59,558 nt of DNA from Flavobacteriaceae bacterium UBA6231. Lineage in GTDB: Bacteria; Bacteroidota; Bacteroidia; Flavobacteriales; Flavobacteriaceae. The stretch covers positions 50,527 through 110,084 of the forward strand of contig DJWL01000199.1 in NCBI GenBank assembly GCA_002441545.1. Direction: 5' to 3'. The notes below the pieces were generated by a model. The model worked only from the letters and a program-made list of their open reading frames with translations, had not been told where the DNA came from and ran no database searches. The translations under genes and the position numbers were made by a program. This document shows positions 1 through 8,900 of the stretch, one piece after another; the first letter of the stretch is position 1, and each line of letters starts with the position of its first letter.

Positions 1-1
1 A

Positions 2-1486
2 AGAGATTATATGATGTCTGATTTTGCTCTTAATAAAAAAGAGAAATCAAGAGGCGTTTATGGTAAAAGAACAACACTTTATAATAATTATGAATTTGAT
101 AAACCTTTAGATAAAAAATTCTATGAGCAAGAGGTTTATAATTATGATAAAGATGTGTATGATAGAGATGATAAATTCTGGAATGAAAACAGGTTAGAAT
201 CTTTAAATAAAGACGAAAAGGGTGTTTATAAAATGCTAGACACACTAAAAACCGTTAAAAAATTCAAACAACTATATAATTTAGGAAGCATTTTAGCATC
301 TGGTTATATTGAATTTAATGAACTTCCTTTAGATTATGGACCCATCTTTTCAACCTTTGGGTTTAACGAAGTTGAAGGGATTCGTTTAAGAACAGGAGTA
401 AGAACTTATTTTGGTAAAAATGACCTTTGGCGCTTGGAAGGATTTTTAGCTTATGGTTTTAAAGACGATAAGTTTAAATACGGCATTTCTGGTAAGTGGC
501 TATTAGACAAAAAAAGCCGATTGATTATTTCTGGCGGAAATAGAAGAGATGTTGAGCAAATAGGAGCTAGTTTAACCACATCAACCGATGTTTTAGGTAG
601 AAGTTTAGCTTCATCTTCAGTAGTTGGAACCGGTGCCAATGATAAGCTTACCTCAATAAATCTTACAAGTTTAGCAATTGAACTAGAACCTTTAAGAAAT
701 GTACTTTTTAGATTAGGTGCAAATTACCGTACTTTAGAATCTGCTTCCCCAACATTTAGTTTAGACTATAATACGCCTACTGGAGTTGAATCTCAAGTAA
801 AACAATACGAAACAACTTTGTCATTGTCATATTTTCCAAAACGGAAAATGACAGGATTTGGAGTTGAAAGACGTGAGGCAAATGATAATTTTGCTCGTCT
901 TTTTGCACAAGTGAGTCGTGGTGATAAAAGCATTTTTAATAGTGATTTTAATTACACAAAAGTTCAAATGTCATACGTGCAACCTTGGTTAATAGGTGGT
1001 TTAGGAAGATTAACAACAACTATTGAAGCAGGTAAAACTTTTGGAGAAGTGCCTTTAGGGTTGTTAAGTGTCATTCCAGGGAATCAGTCATACTTTTCAA
1101 TTTATAACACATTCTCTCAATTAGATTATTACGAGTTTGTCTCAGATACTTACACGTCAGTAAACTTTGAGCATAACTTTAATGGGCTGTTCTTTTCAAG
1201 AGTTCCTTTTTTAAGAAAATTCAATCTTCGTGAAATTGTTGGTATTCGAGGTGTTTGGGGAGATCTTTCAGATGAAAATTTTGCCTTAAGCAGAACAGCA
1301 AACCCAAATAGTATTCCTTTAGTAGCACCAAATAAAAAGGTGTATTACGAATACAGCTTTGGAGTAGGAAACATTTTTAAAATTTTTAGATTAGATTTTA
1401 ACTTTAGAGGTAATTATTTAGACAAAGTTAAAAATCCAGATGCTCGCAAATTTGGAATTACTGGTACTTTTGGATTTCATTTCTAG
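2..1486 (+). CDS. DUF5686 family outer-membrane protein, 3' part
   Basis: The reading frame is open to the left window edge, so the first Met at 11 is internal and the gene's 5' part lies outside. The visible ~494 residues alternate polar and aromatic/hydrophobic residues in the manner of an outer-membrane beta-barrel and end in a typical barrel terminus (GTFGFHF). I assign it to the DUF5686 (carboxypeptidase-regulatory-like, about 800 aa) proteins common in Bacteroidota from motifs such as the GPIFSTFGFNEVEGIRLRTG region. Molecular function is unknown; location in the outer membrane is inferred. It converges on the SulP gene with only 4 bp between stop codons. Confidence 0.72.
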   Translation, partial: RDYMMSDFALNKKEKSRGVYGKRTTLYNNYEFDKPLDKKFYEQEVYNYDKDVYDRDDKFWNENRLESLNKDEKGVYKMLDTLKTVKKFKQLYNLGSILASGYIEFNELPLDYGPIFSTFGFNEVEGIRLRTGVRTYFGKNDLWRLEGFLAYGFKDDKFKYGISGKWLLDKKSRLIISGGNRRDVEQIGASLTTSTDVLGRSLASSSVVGTGANDKLTSINLTSLAIELEPLRNVLFRLGANYRTLESASPTFSLDYNTPTGVESQVKQYETTLSLSYFPKRKMTGFGVERREANDNFARLFAQVSRGDKSIFNSDFNYTKVQMSYVQPWLIGGLGRLTTTIEAGKTFGEVPLGLLSVIPGNQSYFSIYNTFSQLDYYEFVSDTYTSVNFEHNFNGLFFSRVPFLRKFNLREIVGIRGVWGDLSDENFALSRTANPNSIPLVAPNKKVYYEYSFGVGNIFKIFRLDFNFRGNYLDKVKNPDARKFGITGTFGFHF

Positions 1487-1490
1487 GTTT

Positions 1491-3146
1491 CTAAAAAGTC
1501 TTTTTAGCTAATTCTATTGCTTTTGAAATATCTTCTACAACAAATTTTTTGTCAATAATTAGAAACAAGGCATTTTTTTCAAAATCTTTTCTAAGAGTCT
1601 CACTTATGCCGGAAAGAATTACGTTTATACCTCTGATTTTATAAGTATTAATTATTTCTTTTAAACTTTGATATCCAGTGGCATCTATCATAGGAACATA
1701 ACGCATTCTTATAATAATAACTTTTGGTTCTTGATTTGTGTTAGTTATTGTTTCTTGAAACTGGCGTGCTGCACCAAAAAAAAGAGGACCATTAATCTCA
1801 TAAAGTAATGCTCCTTTTGGTAAATCAACCAATTCATCATCAAATAAATGTTCGCCATTTACATTATCGGTTAATATATTTTGAACTTGAACAGATTCAC
1901 TCATTCGCTTCATAAACATAAAACTCGATAGCACTATACCTATTTCAATAGCAATAACCAAATCAAAAATAACTGTCAAGAAAAAGGTGGTTAGCATGAT
2001 AATAATATCCATTCTGCTACCTTTTAAAATAGATTTAAATTGTCGCCATTCACTCATGTGATAAGCCACAATAATCAAAATTCCTGCTAAACATGAAAGC
2101 GGAATTAATTTAGCATACGGGCCAAAAATTAGCATAATGGCTAGTAAAACTAAAGCATGGATAATGCCAGCAATGGGAGTTCTACCACCATTTTTAACGT
2201 TGGTTGCTGTTCTTGCTATGGCTCCAGTGGCTGGAATTCCTCCAAATAATGAGGAGAATATATTGGCAGCTCCTTGAGCAATTAATTCCATGTTCGATCT
2301 GTGTTTTCCGCCAATCATTGAATCAGACACTACTGCTGAAAGTAAAGATTCAATACTGCCAAGTAAGGCAATAGCGAAAGCAGGCTGAATAAGTTTTTGA
2401 ATGGTATTAAAATCTACATGAGGAAATGATGGCAAATTAAAACTATTAGGAATACTTCCAAAATTGCTCTCAATAGTGTCAACAGGAATTTTAAATACTT
2501 GAACAATAATAGTTGATACTAAAATGGCTATGATTGAACCCGGTATTTTTTTTGCAAATTTTTGAAAAGCAATCATAATAGTAATAGTGCCGATGGTTAT
2601 TGCTGCGGCATACCAGTTTATGTTGCTGAAATTTTTAAAATAAACAATCCATTTATCAATAAAATCAGCAGGTAGTTTAGTAATATGAAGACCAAAAAAA
2701 TCATTTATTTGTGATGAAAAAATAATCAAGGCTATTCCGCTTGTAAATCCTAAAATAAGCGAATAGGGAATAAATTTTAATAAATTTCCAAGTTTAGCAA
2801 GTCCGAAACCAATAATTATAAATCCAGCCATAAAGGTTGCAATGGTTAAACCATTTATGCCATATTGTTCTACAATGCCATAAACAATCACAATAAATGC
2901 TCCTGTTGGTCCGCCAATTTGAACTCTGCTACCACCAAATGCTGAAATAATGATACCAGCAATTATGGCGGTAATAATACCTTTTTCGGGAGAAACTCCA
3001 GATGCAATGGCAAATGCAATGGCAAGAGGTAAAGCTACAATTCCAACAATTAAACCAGAAAGAGAGTCTTTTATAAATGTTTCTTTAGAGATGCCTAGTC
3101 TAAGAATTGAAAATAATTTTGGGGTAAATTCTTTTCTCATTTTCAT
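1491..3146 (-). CDS. SulP family inorganic anion transporter with STAS domain
   Basis: 551 aa. The N-terminal ~400 residues are strongly hydrophobic with about 10-14 membrane segments. They include the SulP signature area near residues 20-60 (GLIVGIVALPLAIAFAIASG) and an inner repeat (GGIPATGAIARTATNVKNGG). Residues ~430-550 form a cytoplasmic STAS domain (LLYEINGPLFFGAARQF and the MIDATGYQSLKEI core). SulP proteins move sulfate, bicarbonate or related anions across the inner membrane; the substrate cannot be told from sequence. It could supply sulfate to the cys operon 43 kb away, but no linkage shows this. It is the only visible candidate anion importer in the window. Confidence 0.9.
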   Translation of the reverse strand: MKMRKEFTPKLFSILRLGISKETFIKDSLSGLIVGIVALPLAIAFAIASGVSPEKGIITAIIAGIIISAFGGSRVQIGGPTGAFIVIVYGIVEQYGINGLTIATFMAGFIIIGFGLAKLGNLLKFIPYSLILGFTSGIALIIFSSQINDFFGLHITKLPADFIDKWIVYFKNFSNINWYAAAITIGTITIMIAFQKFAKKIPGSIIAILVSTIIVQVFKIPVDTIESNFGSIPNSFNLPSFPHVDFNTIQKLIQPAFAIALLGSIESLLSAVVSDSMIGGKHRSNMELIAQGAANIFSSLFGGIPATGAIARTATNVKNGGRTPIAGIIHALVLLAIMLIFGPYAKLIPLSCLAGILIIVAYHMSEWRQFKSILKGSRMDIIIMLTTFFLTVIFDLVIAIEIGIVLSSFMFMKRMSESVQVQNILTDNVNGEHLFDDELVDLPKGALLYEINGPLFFGAARQFQETITNTNQEPKVIIIRMRYVPMIDATGYQSLKEIINTYKIRGINVILSGISETLRKDFEKNALFLIIDKKFVVEDISKAIELAKKTF

Positions 3147-3302
3147 AATGTAAAACGATTCATACGAGTAATTTTTAAAACATACAGTTTGATACGAAGT
3201 TAATTGTTTTTAATTGATTTTTTTAAGTTATTGACTATTTGATTGCAATATTATCATCTTTTTTTCTCCCTTTTAAAATGTTTTAAATCAATCTTCAATT
3301 TG

Positions 3303-3333
3303 TTGCTTAATCTTTAAGGGATGAGTATCTTTG
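3303..3333 (+). promoter_or_regulatory. Bacteroidota-type promoter of ppa
   Basis: TTG at 3303-3305 and TATCTTTG at 3326-3333 (consensus TAnnTTTG) are separated by 20 nt, the usual spacing for the primary sigma factor of this phylum. A perfect 14-bp palindrome, GCATTTATAAATGC, follows at 3338-3351 close to the expected transcription start. It could be an operator or a 5' hairpin. Confidence 0.65.
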
Positions 3334-3393
3334 CAATGCATTTATAAATGCCTCAAAAAAAAAAGAGAATCATTATAATTTATAATATTAATT

Positions 3394-3921
3394 ATGAGTA
3401 AGAAAAATGAATTAACCTTTGATGTGTTAATAGAAATCCCTAAAGGCAGCAGAAATAAGTATGAATACGATTTTACATTACATAAAATCCGTTTTGACCG
3501 TATGTTGTTCTCATCTATGATGTACCCTGGAGATTATGGCTTTATTCCTGAAACTTTAGCACTTGATAAGGATCCATTAGACGTATTGGTGTTGGGCACA
3601 GAGCCAACCTTTCCAATGGTGGTTATGGAAGTGAAACCTATTGGTGTTTTCCATATGACTGATGAAAAAGGACCTGATGAAAAAATTATTTGTGTGCCAG
3701 TATCAGACCCTATTTGGAGCCAAAATAATGACATTAAGGATTTGAATCCACACAGATTAAAAGAAATAGAGCACTTTTTTCAAGTTTATAAAGATTTAGA
3801 AGAAAAGAAAGTTGATGTTGGAGGTTGGGGAAGCGCTGAAGAAGCCATAGAAATTTATCATAATTGTGTTAAACGTTATGATGAAAGTGAGCACAAGAAA
3901 AAAAGAACATTTACCATCTAA
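3394..3921 (+). CDS. ppa: inorganic pyrophosphatase (soluble, family I)
   Basis: 175 aa, the normal length for a bacterial family I enzyme, which hydrolyses pyrophosphate to two phosphates in the cytoplasm. The sequence shows the opening EIPKGSRNKYEYD with the substrate-binding Lys/Arg/Glu residues, MMYPGDYGFIPETL, and the metal-binding DKDPLDVLVLG motif. A consensus promoter lies 60 bp upstream and a hairpin terminator follows, so it looks monocistronic. Its neighbour is a membrane pyrophosphatase acting on the same substrate. Confidence 0.96.
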   Translation: MSKKNELTFDVLIEIPKGSRNKYEYDFTLHKIRFDRMLFSSMMYPGDYGFIPETLALDKDPLDVLVLGTEPTFPMVVMEVKPIGVFHMTDEKGPDEKIICVPVSDPIWSQNNDIKDLNPHRLKEIEHFFQVYKDLEEKKVDVGGWGSAEEAIEIYHNCVKRYDESEHKKKRTFTI

Positions 3922-3954
3922 TTATTGGATTGTCAAAATATCACGAAAAAAAAT

Positions 3955-3985
3955 AAAACCATCTTAATATAAGGTGGTTTTTTTT
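3955..3985 (+). terminator. intrinsic terminator after ppa
   Basis: The arms AAACCATCTT and AAGGTGGTTT pair with one G-U and a short loop, followed by a run of eight or more T. It separates ppa from the downstream membrane pyrophosphatase. Confidence 0.75.
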
Positions 3986-4051
3986 ATCAATTATATTTTA
4001 CTATTTTTAGCCGTTTCTAAAAAAAAAATTAACTAACAACTAATCATCAAT

Positions 4052-6421
4052 ATGGAATTATTAGTAAAATTTCTGCCTGCTTTTGGAGTTTTAGGACTCC
4101 TATTTGTTTTTGTAAAAAATGTTTGGATTTCCAAACAGGAGGTAGGCTCTCCAAAAATGGTTACAATAGCTAAACATATAGCTGATGGAGCTATGTCTTT
4201 TTTAAAAGCCGAATATAAAATTTTGGCAATTTTTGTTGTCGCTGTAGCCATCTTATTATTCTTTAAAGGAAGTTACGAAGAAGGATCAAATGGTATGGTG
4301 GCTTTATCATTTGTGGTAGGAGCTGTTTGTTCTGCTTTAGCTGGTTTTATTGGAATGAGAGTAGCAACTAAAGCAAATGTTAGAACTACTCAAGCAGCAA
4401 GAACATCTTTAGGTAAAGCTTTGGAAGTGGCATTTGCTGGAGGAGCTGTTATGGGATTAGGTGTTGTTGGGTTAGGTGTTTTAGGACTTAGTGGATTGTT
4501 TATAATCTATCAAGTAATGTGGCCAGGATCAGAAAATATTCCAATGGTATTAAATGTGCTTTCTGGGTTTTCTCTAGGAGCTTCATCTATAGCCTTATTT
4601 GCGCGTGTTGGTGGAGGTATTTATACCAAAGCAGCAGATGTTGGAGCCGATTTAGTTGGTAAAGTAGAAGCAGGAATTCCAGAAGATCATCCTTTAAACC
4701 CTGCTACTATTGCAGATAACGTTGGCGATAATGTTGGTGATGTTGCAGGTATGGGAGCCGATTTATTTGAATCATATGTAGGTTCTATTATTGGAACTAT
4801 GGTATTAGGTGCTATCATTATTACTCCAGGGTATGGTGGTTTAGGAGCTGTATATTTACCACTTGTATTAGCAGCAGTTGGTATTGTGATGTCTATTATA
4901 GGAACCTTGTTTGTTAAAGTTAAAGATGGAGGTTCCCCACATAAAGCATTAAACTTAGGAGAATTTGGTTCTGGATTTTTAATGATTATTGCTTCATATT
5001 TTATTATTGATGCTATGATTCCAGAAACAGTGGGAGGATTGCCATTTGGCTCTTTTGGTGTTTTTATGGCAACTCTTGCGGGATTAATAGCAGGATTCTG
5101 TGTTGGAAAAGTAACAGAATATTATACAGGTACAGGAACTAAGCCTGTTACCTCCATTGTAAGACAATCTGAAACAGGTTCTGCAACAAATATTATTGCT
5201 GGTTTAGGTGTAGGTATGATGTCTACTGCTATTCCTATATTATTAATAGCTGCCGCAATCATGATTTCTCATTATTACGCTGGTTTGTATGGTATTGCAA
5301 TTGCGGCCGTTGGAATGTTAGCTAATACAGGAATCCAATTAGCAGTTGATGCTTACGGACCAATTTCTGATAATGCTGGTGGAATTGCCGAAATGGCCGA
5401 ATTACCTAAAGAAGTTCGCGAACGTACAGATAAATTAGACGCCGTAGGTAATACTACTGCTGCAATTGGTAAAGGATTTGCAATTGCCTCTGCTGCATTA
5501 ACAGCATTAGCTTTATTTGCAGCTTTTATGCATACTGCACACGTAGAAGCAATTGATGTATCAAAGCCAAATATCATGGCTGGATTATTAATAGGAGGAA
5601 TGTTACCATTTGTGTTTTCTGCTTTATCTATGAACGCAGTAGGGCGTGCTGCAATGTCAATGATTGAAGAGGTACGTCGTCAGTTTAGAGACATTCCGCA
5701 ATTAAAAGCAGCTTTAAAAGTTATGAGAGATGTTGATTCAGACATGTCTAAAGCAACAGAAGAGCAGAGAAGAATATTTGATGAAGCTGATGGTTATGCT
5801 GAATATGAAAAATGTGTCGAAATATCAACAAAAGCATCTATTAAAGAAATGGTGTTACCTGGTTTATTGGCTTTAGCTGTTCCTGTTGCTGTAGGTTTTA
5901 TTGGAGGAGCTGAAATGTTAGGAGGCTTATTAGCTGGTGTAACTACTTGTGGAGTTCTTATGGCTATCTTCCAATCAAATGCTGGTGGTGCTTGGGATAA
6001 TGCTAAGAAAATGATTGAAGCAGATGGACGTAAAGGTTCAGACGCTCATAAAGCAGCTGTTGTTGGCGATACTGTTGGAGATCCTTTTAAAGATACATCT
6101 GGACCATCATTAAATATATTATTAAAATTAATGTCGGTGGTTGCATTGGTAATTGCTCCTAGTATTGCTTTAGATAATGATACTGTTACAGCATATGCTG
6201 AAACTGGAATTTCTTCAGCTAAAGAAGTAAAAGTAACAATGGAAAGTAATGATGAAGGCACATTTACAGCAACAGTTTCAACGGGTACTAATAATAATGG
6301 GGAGAAATCAATAACAGAGCAAGTATTTGAAGGTACTGAAGAGGAAGTTAAAAGTAAGATTGAAGCTTTAAATGAAAAGAGTGAATCAGTGAAAGTGCTT
6401 ATTGAAAAGAAAGTTGAATAA
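4052..6421 (+). CDS. hppA: membrane-bound K+-dependent, probably Na+-pumping pyrophosphatase
   Basis: 789 aa, about 16 membrane segments. It couples pyrophosphate hydrolysis to cation export. The catalytic block DVGADLVGKVEAG and the DNVGDNVGDVAGMGADLFES block are intact (around residues 200-240). Two positions predict the subtype. The GNTTAA motif has Ala at residue 470, where K+-independent enzymes have Lys. Glu240 follows Asp237 by three residues (DLFES), the gate position seen in Na+-pumping enzymes, rather than the shifted Glu of plant H+ pumps. After the last membrane helix (NILLKLMSVVALVIAPSIAL) there is an extra ~65-residue polar, acidic tail not usual in the family. A terminator follows. 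Confidence 0.95.
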   Translation: MELLVKFLPAFGVLGLLFVFVKNVWISKQEVGSPKMVTIAKHIADGAMSFLKAEYKILAIFVVAVAILLFFKGSYEEGSNGMVALSFVVGAVCSALAGFIGMRVATKANVRTTQAARTSLGKALEVAFAGGAVMGLGVVGLGVLGLSGLFIIYQVMWPGSENIPMVLNVLSGFSLGASSIALFARVGGGIYTKAADVGADLVGKVEAGIPEDHPLNPATIADNVGDNVGDVAGMGADLFESYVGSIIGTMVLGAIIITPGYGGLGAVYLPLVLAAVGIVMSIIGTLFVKVKDGGSPHKALNLGEFGSGFLMIIASYFIIDAMIPETVGGLPFGSFGVFMATLAGLIAGFCVGKVTEYYTGTGTKPVTSIVRQSETGSATNIIAGLGVGMMSTAIPILLIAAAIMISHYYAGLYGIAIAAVGMLANTGIQLAVDAYGPISDNAGGIAEMAELPKEVRERTDKLDAVGNTTAAIGKGFAIASAALTALALFAAFMHTAHVEAIDVSKPNIMAGLLIGGMLPFVFSALSMNAVGRAAMSMIEEVRRQFRDIPQLKAALKVMRDVDSDMSKATEEQRRIFDEADGYAEYEKCVEISTKASIKEMVLPGLLALAVPVAVGFIGGAEMLGGLLAGVTTCGVLMAIFQSNAGGAWDNAKKMIEADGRKGSDAHKAAVVGDTVGDPFKDTSGPSLNILLKLMSVVALVIAPSIALDNDTVTAYAETGISSAKEVKVTMESNDEGTFTATVSTGTNNNGEKSITEQVFEGTEEEVKSKIEALNEKSESVKVLIEKKVE

Positions 6422-6458
6422 GAAACAAACTAGCTAATTAATATATTATCACAAAAAG

Positions 6459-6487
6459 AAAACCACACTTAAAGTGTGGTTTTTTTA
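6459..6487. terminator. bidirectional terminator between hppA and the dNK gene
   Basis: AACCACACTT and AAGTGTGGTT are near-perfect arms with a tiny loop. A T run follows on the plus strand and another lies on the minus strand, so it can serve both convergent genes. Confidence 0.8.
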
Positions 6488-6503
6488 TCTTTGAAAAGTG
6501 TTT

Positions 6504-7118
6504 TTAAAATAACCCATTAATTTCTGCATCAATAGTATTAATGATAGTTCCTAAATCCTCAGGTTTTTCAACAAAATCTAAATGATCAACATCAATAATA
6601 AGCAGTTTTCCTTTGTCATAGCCATGAATCCAAGCTTCATAGCGTTCATTTAATCTACTCAAATAATCAATGCTTATAGAATTTTCATAATCTCTACCGC
6701 GTTTGTGAATTTGCGATACTAAGTTTGGAATAGAACTTCGTAAATAAATTAATACATCAGGACCATGTACCAATGATTCCATTAAATCAAAAAGTGATTT
6801 GTAGTTTTCGTAATCACGGTTTGTCATTAAGCCCATTGCGTGAAGGTTGGGCGCAAATATATGTGCATCTTCATAAATAGTTCTGTCTTGAATAATATCT
6901 TTTCCGCTTTTTCTTATTTGTAAAACTTGGCGAAATCTACTGTTTAAAAAGTAAACCTGAAGGTTAAAACTCCAACGTTCCATTTGATTGTAAAAGTCGT
7001 CTAAATATGGATTGTCTACAACATCTTCAAGTTGTGCTTCCCATTTATAATGTTTTGCTAGTAATTTAGTAAGCGTGGTTTTTCCAGCGCCTATGTTTCC
7101 TGCAATTGCAATGTGCAT
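6504..7118 (-). CDS. deoxynucleoside kinase family protein
   Basis: 204 aa. It starts with a P-loop, GNIGAGKTT (residues 7-15). The dNK-type DRT motif (IIQDRTIYEDAHIF) lies near residue 78, and a basic lid region (QIHKRGRDYEN) near residue 140. Family members phosphorylate deoxynucleosides for dNTP salvage in the cytoplasm; which base is preferred cannot be read from sequence. The start lies 4 bp after the stop of the upstream secreted hypothetical gene, so the two are probably co-transcribed. Confidence 0.88.
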   Translation of the reverse strand: MHIAIAGNIGAGKTTLTKLLAKHYKWEAQLEDVVDNPYLDDFYNQMERWSFNLQVYFLNSRFRQVLQIRKSGKDIIQDRTIYEDAHIFAPNLHAMGLMTNRDYENYKSLFDLMESLVHGPDVLIYLRSSIPNLVSQIHKRGRDYENSISIDYLSRLNERYEAWIHGYDKGKLLIIDVDHLDFVEKPEDLGTIINTIDAEINGLF

Positions 7119-7122
7119 AGTA

Positions 7123-7899
7123 TCAGTTGGTTTTTAATTGGAATTTCTGAAGAGTTTCATCATGGTAAATATACAAGGTTTCATTGGTTACAAAAAACTG
7201 ATTTATTAACAAATTTGGAATTTTAATTGGAAGGATTTGAGTGGTCTCCTTTTTTAAATAAAATAAAGCATTATCCTTTTTTAGAATAATGTTTTCGTCA
7301 CTTTCATCCATTTTTGTAAATCCATCATTAGCTATTTTCGAAATTAAGGTTCCAAAATAATTGTAAATCAATAAGTTGTCAATGGTTAGTAGCCAACAAT
7401 AATTATAATTGCTCTTTATATCTAACACATTGCTTTTTATGGGTAACGTTTTAAACTTGGTTGAATTGTATTTATAATCATAAACTTCTAATTGTTGTGT
7501 GTCTTGATTAAATAACCACAAGGTGTTGTCATTTCCTGTAGAAATATGTGATACGTTCCTATAAGGCTGCATAGAGCTAAAGTCTATTTTAAAGATTTCT
7601 GCTAGCCTATTATCAAGTATAACAACCGAATTAAAATCTTTATAAAACAAATTAATTTTTAAGGTATTGAAAGTATTTGCAGATGAAATATTTCCTAATT
7701 GTAAATTATTATAAGAAATGGTTTTTATAGCATCTTTTTTGTAAAATACATTGTTGTTAATATAGTACATGGTGTTAAAACCATCAATGGAAACTGGCGT
7801 TTCCACCTTTAATTTTATTTCTTCAATAAAATTAGCTTCAATAGGTTCTTGTGAAAATATTGAAAATGAAATAAATAATATAAAATAAGAGATTTTCAT
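7123..7899 (-). CDS. secreted hypothetical protein, conserved-looking in Flavobacteria
   Basis: 258 aa with a clear signal peptide (MKISYFILFISFSIFSQ). The rest is rich in short beta-strand-like segments with repeated aromatic/Asn patterns (TLWLFNQDTQQLEVYDYKYN, YCWLLTIDNLLIYNYFGTL), suggesting a small beta-propeller-like fold; that is inference from pattern only. No catalytic motif was seen. It is the first gene of a two-gene unit with the deoxynucleoside kinase. A functional link between the two is not evident. Confidence 0.7.
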   Translation of the reverse strand: MKISYFILFISFSIFSQEPIEANFIEEIKLKVETPVSIDGFNTMYYINNNVFYKKDAIKTISYNNLQLGNISSANTFNTLKINLFYKDFNSVVILDNRLAEIFKIDFSSMQPYRNVSHISTGNDNTLWLFNQDTQQLEVYDYKYNSTKFKTLPIKSNVLDIKSNYNYCWLLTIDNLLIYNYFGTLISKIANDGFTKMDESDENIILKKDNALFYLKKETTQILPIKIPNLLINQFFVTNETLYIYHDETLQKFQLKTN

Positions 7900-8063
7900 A
7901 CTGACATGAAAAATACAAAAACCAAACCATTTATTATAAAATGAAAGTTGGAAAGAAAGCGCTTTATAAAATTTTAAAATCGATTTAAACCATTTAACTA
8001 TTTAATAGTCTAATTTTAATTAATATTTAGTTTCGAAAATTTATTAATTTAAGACTTCTATAA

Positions 8064-8521
8064 ATGAAAATTCCTTGCATTTTTAAATTACCAATCACAA
8101 GTTTTTTGCTTTTAATTTCCTTTGTTTCTTTCTCTCAAAAAGATTTTCAAGGGAAGGCATATTATGAATCCAAAACCACAGTTGATATGAGCAATTTTGG
8201 CGGCGGGCAATTAACTGAAGAAAGAAAAAACAAATTGCTGAACGAATGAAAAGCGCACTTGAAAAATCATACATTCTTACATTCAACCAATCTGAATCTA
8301 TTTATAAAGAAGAAGAAAAGTTAGATGCTCCAAGCCAAGGTGGAGGTATGCGTTTCGGTATGATGAGTTTTACAGGTGGGAATCAGTATAAAAACGTAAA
8401 AGAGCAACAACTTCTTCAAGAAAATGAGCTCTTTGGAAAACAATTTTTAATAAAGGATAGTTTGCCAAAATTAAATTGGGAATTAGGTTCTGAAACTAAA
8501 ACCATTGCTTATATGCTCTAA
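8064..8521 (+). pseudogene. GLPGLI family protein, frameshifted and 3'-truncated
   Basis: The first frame (8064-8249) gives a signal peptide (ITSFLLLISFVSFSQ) and the start of a GLPGLI-type secreted protein, then stops. The second frame (8246-8521) continues the same family (MKSALEKSYILTFNQSESIY, then YKNVKEQQLLQENELFGKQF). Adding one A to the six-A run at 8225-8230 would restore a continuous reading (EERKKQIAERMKSALEK). The protein then ends at ETKTIAYML, where family members continue for roughly another hundred residues or more. So it has two lesions: a homopolymer frameshift, which could be a sequencing error, and a real-looking loss of the 3' part. The segment that follows carries an unrelated minus-strand gene. 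Confidence 0.75.
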
Positions 8522-8789
8522 ACTGATTCTCTTTGCCATTTCTATGTTTGTTCAATAAATTTTCAAGAATCTCAACAGTTAGTGTTTCTCCGTTTTTAAG
8601 AAATTCAACAAGTTCTTTTCGTAAATCAACAATTACACCTGATTTCGATGAATAATAATCGGAACACTTTTTTAATTCACTTTTCGGAACATTGTTTAAT
8701 GCTTCAACTAATTTCTCATAGTAATCCTTAATCTGAGCGGAAGTCCGACAAACTAATTCAATTCCTTGTTTTATTTCTTTATTATTCAT
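8496..8789 (-). CDS. small hypothetical protein (orphan)
   Basis: 97 aa from ATG at 8789 (MNNKEIKQGIELVCRTSAQI); an upstream ATG would add 14 residues but has no support. The product looks helical, charged and soluble, with no recognised family. Its last seven codons run antisense through the GLPGLI remnant, so its own 3' end may have been created by the same junction near 8515-8521. It could be a recently acquired gene or a decaying fragment. Confidence 0.5.
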   Translation of the reverse strand: MNNKEIKQGIELVCRTSAQIKDYYEKLVEALNNVPKSELKKCSDYYSSKSGVIVDLRKELVEFLKNGETLTVEILENLLNKHRNGKENQFRAYKQWF

Positions 8790-8900
8790 TCGAGTTTTAT
8801 TTATGCAATATGTTTTTTTTGCATGGAGCACAACTTTAATGTTTTTATATCAGACGTTAAACAAATTTAGTTAAATTTTCTGACAAAATTAAGCGATTTA

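Noticed and set aside
8095..8286. Minus-strand ORF of 63 codons opposite the GLPGLI remnant.
   Set aside because: It is antisense to recognisable GLPGLI coding sequence in both of its frames and resembles no protein.
8803..8862. GTTAAAC at 8856-8862 and nearby ATGCAA/TTTGCAT arms considered as an integron attC site for the small gene at 8496-8789.
   Set aside because: No matching second core site with the right orientation and spacing was found, and there is no integrase nearby.
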